DNA of 64,000 nt from positions 208,522 to 272,521 of the forward strand of contig NZ_MRCM01000006.1 in assembly GCF_002303885.1 (NCBI RefSeq). Reading direction: 5' to 3'. Source of the DNA: Flavobacterium sp. ACN2 (lineage in GTDB: Bacteria > Bacteroidota > Bacteroidia > Flavobacteriales > Flavobacteriaceae). The notes below the pieces were generated by a model. The model saw only the letters and a program-made list of their open reading frames with translations. It was not told where the DNA came from and made no database searches. A program made the position numbers and the translations under genes. Positions 9,561-17,327 of the stretch are shown here, in pieces; the first letter of the stretch is position 1; each line of letters opens with the position of its first letter.

Positions 9561-9593
9561 TTATATTACTAGGTAAACTTTTAAGTAATAAAG

Positions 9594-9618
9594 CCGTTTC
9601 AAATTGAAACGGTTTTTT
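9594..9618 (+). terminator. Intrinsic terminator of the leader-peptide gene
   Basis: A 7-bp stem, CCGTTTC with GAAACGG, and a 5-base loop are followed by six T residues, 33 bases after the peptide stop codon. Confidence 0.85.
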
Positions 9619-9689
9619 GTTTTATGCTAAAGAAAAGCTCTTATTTATAAATTACACTAATGCTATTTTTTTTAAAAAGGGAAATATTA

Positions 9690-9697
9690 TATATTTG
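9690..9697 (+). promoter_or_regulatory. fabG -7 element (TATATTTG)
   Basis: An exact TAnnTTTG match lies 109 bases before the chosen fabG ATG. No TTTG is visible at the -33 position. Confidence 0.5.
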
Positions 9698-9805
9698 ACA
9701 AGTCATTTATAGCGTAGGTAAAACTTATGGAATTTTCTTTTTTAGCAGAAAATGCAAATAAGTAATGGCACAAGCTGTAAAGAAATATTAACATTAATTT
9801 TGAAT

Positions 9806-10552
9806 ATGAAATTACTAGAAGGAAAAGTTGCAATTATTACTGGTGCAAGCCGTGGAATTGGAAAAGGAATTGCTGAAGTTTTTGCTAAACATGGAGCAAA
9901 TGTTGCTTTTACATACAGCTCATCTGCAGCATCTGCAGAAGCTTTAGAAGCAGAATTAAATGCTTTAGGAGTAAAAGCTAAAGGATACCAATCTAATGCA
10001 GCAGATTTTAACGAAGCGCAGACTTTTGTTGATGCTGTTTTAGCAGATTTTGGAACTGTTGACATCTTAATCAACAACGCCGGAATTACAAAAGACAATT
10101 TGTTAATGCGTATGTCTGAGGCAGATTTTGACCAAGTAATTGATGTGAATTTGAAATCGGTTTTTAATATGACAAAAGCGATTCAGAAAACTTTCTTGAA
10201 ACAAAGAGCAGGATCTATCATTAATATTAGTTCTGTTGTTGGAGTTTCTGGAAACGCAGGTCAAACAAATTATGCAGCTTCAAAAGCAGGTGCAATCGGA
10301 TTTACTAAATCTGTAGCTCTTGAGTTAGGTTCTCGTAATATTCGTTGCAATGCAATCGCACCAGGTTTTATCGAAACTGAAATGACTGCAAAATTAAGTG
10401 AAGATGTAGTAAAAGGATGGAGAGAAGGTATTCCGTTGAAACGCGGAGGAACTACAGAAGACGTTGCAAACGCTTGTCTTTTCTTAGCTTCAGACATGAG
10501 TGCTTACATTACAGGGCAAGTTCTTAATGTTTGCGGAGGAATGCTAACCTAA
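9806..10552 (+). CDS. fabG: 3-oxoacyl-ACP reductase
   Basis: This NADPH-dependent short-chain dehydrogenase reduces 3-oxoacyl-ACP to 3-hydroxyacyl-ACP in fatty acid elongation. The cofactor motif is GASRGIG near residue 12. NNAG, the catalytic serine region (INISSVVG) and YAASK follow in the usual order, and the end is GQVLNVCGGM. The 248-residue length matches FabG. I chose ATG 9806 (MKLLEGKVAII) over the in-frame ATG at 9752, whose 18 extra residues do not fit the family. The last codons merge into a word-built repeat. No other fab genes are adjacent, so another SDR role cannot be excluded, but similarity to FabG is strong. Confidence 0.92.
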   Translation: MKLLEGKVAIITGASRGIGKGIAEVFAKHGANVAFTYSSSAASAEALEAELNALGVKAKGYQSNAADFNEAQTFVDAVLADFGTVDILINNAGITKDNLLMRMSEADFDQVIDVNLKSVFNMTKAIQKTFLKQRAGSIINISSVVGVSGNAGQTNYAASKAGAIGFTKSVALELGSRNIRCNAIAPGFIETEMTAKLSEDVVKGWREGIPLKRGGTTEDVANACLFLASDMSAYITGQVLNVCGGMLT

Positions 10553-10620
10553 GGTACTGAGGTGCTAAGTTGCAAAGGTTCAAAGGTTTTGAAATCTTTG
10601 AATTATTAATCTTCCAATTA
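10550..10620. repeat. Word-built intergenic repeat (CTAAG/CAAAG words)
   Basis: The gap after fabG carries drifting copies of two short words (GGTACTGAG, GTGCTAAG, TTGCAAAG, GTTCAAAG) and then the reverse complement of the second (ATCTTTGAA). It belongs with the other word-built palindromes of this window. Confidence 0.5.
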
Positions 10621-10631
10621 CTGAATAAACT

Positions 10632-12659
10632 ATGACTACAAACACGATTCTTTTATTATTGCTTTCTTTAGTAATTGCTGGTGGTTTGTCGTATTTTCAA
10701 TATTTTTTCAAAGCCAAAAGTAAATCCAATGTGATTATACTTTTGGCTTTTTTACGTTTTCTAGCCATTTTCGGATTGTTGGTTTTATTGATAAATCCGA
10801 TTATTTCAAAAAATTCTCTCGAGATCACCAAAACACCTCTGGCAATTGTTGTTGATAATTCGAGTTCTATTGCTGCTTTAAAATCAGACCAGAAAGCGGT
10901 TGAATTATACCAAAAAGTGGTTTCGAATCCAGCTTTAAAAGAAAAATTCGATGTTCAAACCTATCAGTTTGATAATGATTTTAAAACTTCAGACCAATTT
11001 GATTTCAAAGGAAATCAGACCAATTTAGACGAAGTGGCCAAAAATCTAAAAAGCATCCACAAAAATCTGATTTTCCCAACAGTTATTATTACTGACGGAA
11101 ATCAAACTACAGGAAACGATTATGTATATCGTTTTGATCCTGTCAATAAAGTTTATCCTTTGGTTGTGGGAGATACAACCACTTTTTTTGATTTAAAAAT
11201 CAATCAGTTAAACGTAAATAAATACGCTTTTCACAAAAATAAATTTCCAGTTGAAGTTTTTCTGCAATATGGAGGAGATAAAACCACAAATGCAGAATTT
11301 ACCATTACGCAAGGAAGCACAGTTGTAGCAAAAGAAAAACTAGCTTTCTCGCCATCAAAGAAAACAGTTTCGCTAAACTTGCTTCTTCCAGCAGACAAAG
11401 TAGGATTGCAGATTTATAAAGCCAATATTCAATCATCTGCAAAAGAAAAAAACAGTTATAATAACGTCAAAAATTTTGCAGTAGAAATAATAGATCAAAA
11501 ATCAACTGTTGCAATTGTTTCTGCTATAAATCATCCAGATATTTCCGTTTTAAAACGTTCGATTGAAGTTAATGCACAGCGTAAAGTAATATTAGTTAAA
11601 CCAAATCAAATTAGCGATTTAGATGATGTTTCTGTTTTGGTTTTATATCAGCCAACAACAGCTTTTAAAGCGATATTTGAGAACAATAAATTAAAAGGAA
11701 CAAATACCTTTATTGTAACAGGAAACAATACCGATTTCAATTTTCTAAATCAGCAGCAGAACAATCTGGTTTTTAAAATGAGTAATCAGCGAGAAGATTT
11801 TTTATGTGAATTCCAATCAGCTTTCAACCTGTTTGCAATTGATAATATTGGTTTTGAAAATTTCCCGCCTTTGCAAAATCCGTTTGGAAATATCAGCACT
11901 AACGGAAATGTATCTGTATTGCTTTCGTCAAAAATTAGAAACGTTTCTACCAATGCACCTTTATTGGCTTTCGCCGAAAATCAAGGAAAAAGAACCGCTT
12001 TTCTTTTAGGAGAAAACAGCTGGAAGTGGCGTTTGCAAAGTCATGTCGATAATCAGTCATTTGAAAAGTATGATGTTTTTATGGATAAAATTATTCAATA
12101 TTTAGCATCATCGACTTCAAAGAAATCGTTAGTAGTATCTCACGAAAGTTTTTATAATTCTGGCGAAGAGATCATTATTAACGCGCAATATTTCAATAAA
12201 AATTATGAGTTTGATGAAAAAGCCAGACTTACCATTACTGTTGTAAATGCTGCGACGAAACAAACTAAGAATTATGATTTATTGAAAGGAAGCAATTCTT
12301 TCTCGGCTAATTTAGAAGGACTTCCAGCAGGAAAATATAACTTTACAGTAAAAGAATTAAACTCGAATACTTCATACGCAAGTCATTTTGAAATTTTAGA
12401 TTTTGATATCGAAAAGCAATTCGTAAATCCGGATGTGGTTAAATTACAGCAATTGGCTCAGCAAACAGGAGGAAAAGCTTTCTTCGAAGATCAAGCCGAT
12501 CAATTGATTAATACACTTTTAGAAAACAAAGAATACAAATCAATTGAAAAAAATATCTCAAGTAAAACGCCAATTATTGACTGGGTTTGGTTATTGATTT
12601 TGATTGCTACTTTACTAACAATTGAATGGTTTGTTAGAAAGTATAATGGGTTGCTTTAA
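10632..12659 (+). CDS. Membrane protein with von Willebrand A domain
   Basis: This is a 675-residue membrane protein. Two spans (about 4-24 and 33-57) are followed by a large extracytoplasmic part and a last span at about 651-668. The first soluble domain looks like a von Willebrand A fold: it has a MIDAS-type DxSxS, DNSSS at 75-79, and TDG at 154-156. The rest is beta-rich and unassigned. Similar BatA-like proteins occur across Bacteroidetes, but this one stands alone without a MoxR ATPase or other Bat genes. It is 79 bases after fabG. The fold is fairly clear; the function is unknown. Confidence 0.72.
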   Translation: MTTNTILLLLLSLVIAGGLSYFQYFFKAKSKSNVIILLAFLRFLAIFGLLVLLINPIISKNSLEITKTPLAIVVDNSSSIAALKSDQKAVELYQKVVSNPALKEKFDVQTYQFDNDFKTSDQFDFKGNQTNLDEVAKNLKSIHKNLIFPTVIITDGNQTTGNDYVYRFDPVNKVYPLVVGDTTTFFDLKINQLNVNKYAFHKNKFPVEVFLQYGGDKTTNAEFTITQGSTVVAKEKLAFSPSKKTVSLNLLLPADKVGLQIYKANIQSSAKEKNSYNNVKNFAVEIIDQKSTVAIVSAINHPDISVLKRSIEVNAQRKVILVKPNQISDLDDVSVLVLYQPTTAFKAIFENNKLKGTNTFIVTGNNTDFNFLNQQQNNLVFKMSNQREDFLCEFQSAFNLFAIDNIGFENFPPLQNPFGNISTNGNVSVLLSSKIRNVSTNAPLLAFAENQGKRTAFLLGENSWKWRLQSHVDNQSFEKYDVFMDKIIQYLASSTSKKSLVVSHESFYNSGEEIIINAQYFNKNYEFDEKARLTITVVNAATKQTKNYDLLKGSNSFSANLEGLPAGKYNFTVKELNSNTSYASHFEILDFDIEKQFVNPDVVKLQQLAQQTGGKAFFEDQADQLINTLLENKEYKSIEKNISSKTPIIDWVWLLILIATLLTIEWFVRKYNGLL

Positions 12660-12670
12660 AATGAAGTGTT

Positions 12671-13012
12671 ATGTCTTTTAAAAAAGTTTTCATTTTCTTT
12701 AGTCTGTTTTTTTGTGCTATTTTTTTTTGGATTTACATAAACGCTAGAAAAGAAAATAGAAATGACTATCAATTTGTGATCACTAAAATTAATGAAAATG
12801 CAAAAGGTAACATTACTGTGGATGGTGTGGAAAAGAAATTCAATTTTGCTAATTTTAATTCTTATAAGATCGATATTCAAAAAGACGATAGTTTAGTTAA
12901 AAAAGCATTTTCAAAAAAAGTTTATATTTATAGAAAAGATAAAAAAATAGGTAAATATAATTTAGTTTTATTATTAAACGAATCTGGAACATTTCCAATA
13001 GATTGGCAATAA
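12671..13012 (+). CDS. Small single-span hypothetical protein
   Basis: This is a 113-residue protein with an N-terminal membrane segment (about residues 5-23, rich in Phe) and a small, lysine-rich, probably beta-structured exterior part. It starts 11 bases after the vWA-protein stop, so the two may be co-transcribed. I recognise no family. The length, codon use and clear membrane anchor argue for a real gene. Confidence 0.65.
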   Translation: MSFKKVFIFFSLFFCAIFFWIYINARKENRNDYQFVITKINENAKGNITVDGVEKKFNFANFNSYKIDIQKDDSLVKKAFSKKVYIYRKDKKIGKYNLVLLLNESGTFPIDWQ

Positions 13013-13036
13013 TTATTTATCTTTAATTTTTTTGAA

Positions 13037-13933
13037 ATGGATTTCAGGCTAAAAGTTTTCTACACCGTTGCGCTCCGCCTTAATTTTACTAAAGCGGCAA
13101 CAGAACTGTATATTACTCAGCCAGCAGTTTCTAAACATATCCAAGAATTAGAGGAAACCTATAAAACCAAACTTTTTGAACGAAACGGTTCTAAAATCGC
13201 TTTAACTCCAGCTGGAAAAATCCTTCTAAAATATACTAAAAGTATTTTTGATATCTATCGCGAAATAGACTTTGAAATGAGTTCTTTTAATAAAGAACGT
13301 CAAGGTTTGCTTAGGCTAGGAGCTAGTACAACCATTTCACAATATATTATTTCACCAGTTTTGGCGCGTTTTCATCAAAAGCAAAAAGATATAAAAGTCA
13401 ATTTGCTGAATGGAAATACAGAACAAATCGAAAATGCCTTAATCAATAAAGAAATTGAAATCGGAATTGTAGAAGGACAATCTAAAAATCAATCTATAAA
13501 ATACATTCCGTTTTTAAAAGACGAATTGGTTTTGGTTTGCAACAGTCATAATCCTTTTGTAAAACAAAATGAAATTTCGGTAAACGATTTGAAATCAATG
13601 AAATTTCTAACTCGCGAACGCGGATCTGGAACACTTGAAGTTATAGAATTTGCATTGAAAAAAGTAAATTTAAAACTAACCGATTTACAGATAGAAATGC
13701 AGTTAGGAAGTACAGAAAGCATAAAGTCCTATTTGCTAAACTCAGATTGTTTTGCTTTTATGTCTATTCATGCTGTGAGCAAAGAGCTGAAAAATAAAGA
13801 ATTGATTGTTTTGGATGTAGAGAAGCTGTCAATAGAAAGATATTTTTATGTGGCTACCTTACAAGGAAAATCAGATTCATTATCAGAACTGTTTATTCAA
13901 AATTTAGCATCTCATTATAACTTGAAGTTATAG
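13037..13933 (+). CDS. LysR-family transcriptional regulator
   Basis: This is a LysR-type regulator with an N-terminal winged helix-turn-helix (residues 1-60; FTKAATELYITQPAVSKHIQELE) and a C-terminal periplasmic-binding-like effector domain (about 90-290; RLGASTTISQYIISPVLARF). The 298-residue length is standard. It lies directly upstream of a YeiH-type exporter in the same direction, like the E. coli YeiE/YeiH partnership where a LysR protein sits beside this exporter. The likely target is the exporter promoter, where an inverted repeat (13933-13955) lies. The effector is unknown; sulfite, sulfate or a sulfonate is a guess based on context. Confidence 0.92.
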   Translation: MDFRLKVFYTVALRLNFTKAATELYITQPAVSKHIQELEETYKTKLFERNGSKIALTPAGKILLKYTKSIFDIYREIDFEMSSFNKERQGLLRLGASTTISQYIISPVLARFHQKQKDIKVNLLNGNTEQIENALINKEIEIGIVEGQSKNQSIKYIPFLKDELVLVCNSHNPFVKQNEISVNDLKSMKFLTRERGSGTLEVIEFALKKVNLKLTDLQIEMQLGSTESIKSYLLNSDCFAFMSIHAVSKELKNKELIVLDVEKLSIERYFYVATLQGKSDSLSELFIQNLASHYNLKL

Positions 13934-13955
13934 CCAATTGCAATTTACGATTGGC
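13933..13955. promoter_or_regulatory. Inverted repeat between lysR and yeiH-like gene
   Basis: GCCAAT (13933-13938) faces ATTGGC (13950-13955) with an 11-base spacer. It overlaps the lysR stop codon and lies about 54 bases before the exporter start. The near-box GAACTTTG at 13975-13982 could be the -7 element. The dyad could be a LysR operator or a weak terminator; I cannot choose between them. Confidence 0.35.
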
Positions 13956-14008
13956 GTTTTCAATATAAACGGCGGAACTTTGCTACATAATATCAATACC
14001 CATTTATT

Positions 14009-14974
14009 TTGAAAACAAAAGAACAAACAACAACACAATTATTTGAAATTAATCAGTCCTTACAGCAAGTCCTTTTTCTTGCCGTAATTCTATTATGTTT
14101 ATTTTCGATTATTTCTCCGCCAATAGCTCTTCTATTTGGCGTTTTAATTGTGAATCTTTTCGGGAATCCATTTGTAGAATTCAATCACAAAGCCATTACA
14201 TTTTTGTTGCAGTTTTCGGTTGTTGGTTTAGGATTCGGGATGAATGCCCATAGCGCTGTTTCAGCTGGTAAAGAAGGATTTGTTCTAACGGTTTTTTCAA
14301 TCTTCAGTACTTTACTTTTTGGATTATTGTTAGGTAAATGGCTTAAAACAGAGAAAAAAACGTCTCATTTAATTTCTTGCGGAACAGCAATTTGCGGAGG
14401 AAGTGCAATCGCAGCTATTTCGCCAGTTATCAAATCAAACGAAAATCAGACTTCAATTGCCTTGGGAGTTATTTTTATACTAAATTCAATTGCTTTATTC
14501 GTTTTTCCGTTTATTGGGCATCAATTAGATTTGTCACAAAAAGATTTTGGTCTTTGGTGTGCCATTGCCATTCACGATACAAGTTCTGTAGTTGGTGCTG
14601 CCAATAAATACGGCGCAGAAGCATTACAAGTTGCTACGACAGTAAAATTAGCCAGAGCTTTATGGATTATTCCAATTTCAATCTTGACCGCTTTTGTTTT
14701 TAAAAGCAAGAATTCAAGAATTAAAATTCCTTATTTTATCGGTTTGTTTGTTATAGCAATGCTAGTGAATACGTATGTTCCGTCAACAGCCATTTTTACA
14801 GGACATCTTGTAGGCATTGCAAAAATTGGTCTAACCATAACCTTGTTCCTAATTGGAGCAACTTTAAACTTTGCCACTTTAAAAGCGGTAGGAGTAAAGC
14901 CATTGCTTCAAGGCGTTTTTCTTTGGATTTTTATTGCTGTTTTAGCTTTAGTATCAATTCTTTATTTGAACTAA
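14009..14974 (+). CDS. YeiH-family putative sulfate exporter
   Basis: This is a polytopic inner-membrane protein of the YeiH/UPF0324 family (PF03601, annotated as putative sulfate exporter). About ten hydrophobic spans and the signatures FLLQFSVVGLGFGMNA, SCGTAICGGSAIAA and CAIAIHDTSSVVGAA are visible. The 321-residue length is normal. No ATG exists near the start of homology, so TTG at 14009 is the most plausible start. It is 75 bases after the LysR gene. The family is secure; transport of sulfate or a related sulfur anion is inherited annotation, not demonstrated. Confidence 0.88.
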   Translation: MKTKEQTTTQLFEINQSLQQVLFLAVILLCLFSIISPPIALLFGVLIVNLFGNPFVEFNHKAITFLLQFSVVGLGFGMNAHSAVSAGKEGFVLTVFSIFSTLLFGLLLGKWLKTEKKTSHLISCGTAICGGSAIAAISPVIKSNENQTSIALGVIFILNSIALFVFPFIGHQLDLSQKDFGLWCAIAIHDTSSVVGAANKYGAEALQVATTVKLARALWIIPISILTAFVFKSKNSRIKIPYFIGLFVIAMLVNTYVPSTAIFTGHLVGIAKIGLTITLFLIGATLNFATLKAVGVKPLLQGVFLWIFIAVLALVSILYLN

Positions 14975-14984
14975 TATTTTTTTA

Positions 14985-15098
14985 ACCGCAAAGAGCACAA
15001 AGAATTACGCAAAGTTCGCAAAGTTTTTTGTGCAAAGCTTTGCGAACTTTGCGTTTTATTCAAAATTTTAGGTATATAAACTTTGCGCTCTTTGCGGT
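14985..15098. repeat. Nested palindrome, GCAAAG-word family, copy 1
   Basis: Outer arms 14985-15002 and 15081-15098 pair over 18 bases with one mismatch. Inner arms 15007-15023 and 15038-15054 pair perfectly over 17 bases around a 14-base loop. Both arms are made of the word GCAAAG with small variations. A second copy with the same inner arms lies at 58039-58152. It sits between two convergent genes and may also act as a bidirectional terminator. Confidence 0.9.
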
Positions 15099-15125
15099 AA
15101 AACTATACTCAAAGTTTTTCAACTA

Positions 15126-16076
15126 TTATTTTACATTGGAGAATTTTACAATTGGTTTGTCTATCATTTTGTAAAATTTTCCTTTGAATGAATAGCGTCT
15201 TTCAATCTCAAAATCAAATGCTTTTTTGGTTTTGGCCATTGTTGCAATTTCTTCAGGAAATTCAACGTCAAATTCGTCTTCACCTCTTACTTTTATATTA
15301 TAAGTTCCTTTTGTGGTAATGATAATATCTCTAAAATGTTTCTTAGAATTATCATTGACTACTTTGTAAGATCCGCTCCAAGCAATAAAAGAAGAGTTAG
15401 TCAACTGATAATTATTGACTTCCAGAATAGGCTGATATTTTCCGCCAAAACCAGCAATGAGATAAAGATAGCCTTCATAAGCGCCGCCAGCACCACCGTT
15501 TGCATGAATTAAAGTGAAAGCATATTGATCTTCTCCAATTTCAACTAATTTAGGAGTCGGACATCGCGCAAAAGCCCCAAACGCAGCTACTGCAGGTTGA
15601 AAAGATCTCATTTCCCAAACATTATCATTCTTTGCAAACTTAGCTACGCCTAACAATCCGCCAGAAAAACGCCCTGTTTGAAGTCCGTCTTCGTCATGAA
15701 CAGAATGGTTAAAAGCTAAAATTTTAAATTGATTTCCTTTTGAATCGCTATAATCAATATTAGCAATAAGTCTTGTGGCAACGCCTTCTGCATAAGGAAA
15801 CATCTGATCGCCTTCTACGCCATTTACATCCAGAAAAGGAGAAGGTTTACAAGATTTGCATTTCCAGCTTATAAAAGTGTTTTTATCAGAAAGATGATAT
15901 AAATTGCCAGGAAACAGTTTTTGCATTGTTTTTTCACCGTTTAAAGGATCAGAAACTTTAAGGATTCTTTTTGGGTTTAATAGGGTGTCACTAACATTTT
16001 TCAGCTGTAAATCAGTTTCTTGTGCAAAGCAAAAAGTAGAAATTAATAAAAATAAATTTAAGGTAATCTGGCGCAT
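15126..16076 (-). CDS. Secreted protein of unknown function
   Basis: This is a 316-residue protein with a clear signal peptide cleaved after residue 18 (STFCFA/QETD). The mature part contains a CKSCKP motif near the start (possible metal or disulfide site), glycine-rich stretches (HANGGAGGAYEGYLYLI) and a lysine-rich end. I recognise no catalytic domain. It is monocistronic, with its own exact -7 box upstream and a palindrome downstream. Likely periplasmic or exported; function unknown. Confidence 0.75.
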   Translation of the reverse strand: MRQITLNLFLLISTFCFAQETDLQLKNVSDTLLNPKRILKVSDPLNGEKTMQKLFPGNLYHLSDKNTFISWKCKSCKPSPFLDVNGVEGDQMFPYAEGVATRLIANIDYSDSKGNQFKILAFNHSVHDEDGLQTGRFSGGLLGVAKFAKNDNVWEMRSFQPAVAAFGAFARCPTPKLVEIGEDQYAFTLIHANGGAGGAYEGYLYLIAGFGGKYQPILEVNNYQLTNSSFIAWSGSYKVVNDNSKKHFRDIIITTKGTYNIKVRGEDEFDVEFPEEIATMAKTKKAFDFEIERRYSFKGKFYKMIDKPIVKFSNVK

Positions 16077-16099
16077 AAAATTGAATTTTGTTAGTAAAG

Positions 16100-16107
16100 C
16101 AAATGTA
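16100..16107 (-). promoter_or_regulatory. -7 element for the secreted-protein gene (TACATTTG)
   Basis: An exact TAnnTTTG match on the minus strand, 23 bases upstream of the ATG at 16076. Confidence 0.55.
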
Positions 16108-16198
16108 TAAAGAAAATTAGTGTTAATATATGCTTATACTGTTTTTAAAGCTTAAAATCTCAAAAAATTAAAATTGTAGAATCTTATTGATAGTATTT

Positions 16199-16229
16199 TT
16201 TGCGTATTCTTTAATTAAAGCTAAATTTG
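16199..16229 (+). promoter_or_regulatory. Complete -33/-7 promoter of the S1/P1 nuclease gene
   Basis: TTTG (16199-16202), a 19-base spacer and TAAATTTG (16222-16229) match the full Bacteroidetes promoter consensus TTTG-N19-TAnnTTTG. Transcription would begin near 16235, so the in-frame TTG at 16227 cannot be the start and ATG 16251 is preferred. Confidence 0.8.
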
Positions 16230-16250
16230 CTCCCTCTAATAAAAAAACAA

Positions 16251-17249
16251 ATGAAAAAAATCCAAATGAGACCAAAATTAATCGCTTTCGGTGCATTAAT
16301 TATTGGCTTTATTATGCTGTCATGGGGAAATGTTGGCCATGAGCGTATTAACAAAGCTGCTGTAATGGCTTTACCAAAACAATTACAGATATTTTTCTAC
16401 AATCACATTGATTTTATTACACAAGAAGCTTCGGTTCCTGATATCCGTAAGTATGCTTTAAATTATAAAGAAGAAGGTCAAAGACACTATTTTGATATGG
16501 AAAACTTTGGTGCTGCTGATACTTATCCAAAAACATTAGAAGAAGCGAAACAAAAATACGATGCTAAATTCTTATCGGATAACGGAATCTTGCCATGGTA
16601 TTTGGAAGAAATGATGGTAAAACTGACTAAAGCTTTTAAAGAAAAAAATAAAGCTGAAATCTTATTCCTAGCGGCAGATTTAGGTCATTATGTTGGTGAT
16701 GCACACATGCCATTGCATACTTCTGCAAATCACGATGGACAATTGACAGACCAAAAAGGAATTCATTCACTTTGGGAAAGCAGATTGCCAGAGTTGTTTG
16801 TTAAAAATTACAAATTAAATGTTCCTGAAGCGCAATATTATCCAGATGTTCACAAAGCAATTTGGGACTTGATCAACGATACGCACAGTTTAGCACAGCC
16901 TTTATTGGATATCGACAAAAAATTAAGAGTGGCAACTCCGCAAGACAAAGTGTTTAAAATGGATGCTGAAGGAAATGTATTGAAAACGAAATACAATACA
17001 GCTGTTTTCTCTGATGACTATGCTAAAAAACTGCACGAACAATTGAATGGAATGGTTGAAAGCCAAATGAAAAAAGCTATTGCAGCAACTGCAAGTTTCT
17101 GGTATACGGCTTGGATAAATGCTGGAAAACCAGATTTGAGCGATTTAGATGCGCCAGCTGTGACTCAAAGAAACTATCAATTTTTACAGGATGATTTGAA
17201 AATGTTCCAAAAAGGAGATTTGTTTGGAATGAAAAGTCAAAACGATTAA
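16251..17249 (+). CDS. S1/P1-type nuclease / zinc-dependent phospholipase C-fold protein
   Basis: This secreted trinuclear-zinc enzyme is related to S1/P1 nuclease. With the ATG at 16251 the protein is 332 residues and has a signal sequence to about residue 24. Cleavage would leave Trp25 as the N-terminus with His30 five residues on (WGNVGH), exactly the W1/H6 zinc-ligand pattern of P1 nuclease. Further ligands are visible at D63 (VPDIRKY), H146 and D150 (GHYVGDAHMPLH) and H172 (HSLWES). It is expected to hydrolyse single-stranded nucleic acid or phosphodiesters in the periplasm. The gene is monocistronic with a full promoter and a terminator shared with the convergent sulfatase gene. Confidence 0.87.
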   Translation: MKKIQMRPKLIAFGALIIGFIMLSWGNVGHERINKAAVMALPKQLQIFFYNHIDFITQEASVPDIRKYALNYKEEGQRHYFDMENFGAADTYPKTLEEAKQKYDAKFLSDNGILPWYLEEMMVKLTKAFKEKNKAEILFLAADLGHYVGDAHMPLHTSANHDGQLTDQKGIHSLWESRLPELFVKNYKLNVPEAQYYPDVHKAIWDLINDTHSLAQPLLDIDKKLRVATPQDKVFKMDAEGNVLKTKYNTAVFSDDYAKKLHEQLNGMVESQMKKAIAATASFWYTAWINAGKPDLSDLDAPAVTQRNYQFLQDDLKMFQKGDLFGMKSQND

Positions 17250-17286
17250 GTTTTTGTTTCAAGTTTCCTATTGAAATAGAAAAAAA

Positions 17287-17316
17287 GCCGCAAATTTTAT
17301 AATTTGCGGCTTTTTT
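17287..17316. terminator. Bidirectional terminator between nuclease and sulfatase genes
   Basis: A 10-bp GC-containing stem (17287-17296 with 17301-17310) with a 4-base loop is flanked by A6 on one side and T6 on the other. It therefore works in both directions for the convergent genes. Confidence 0.92.
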
Positions 17317-17327
17317 GATTGCTTACA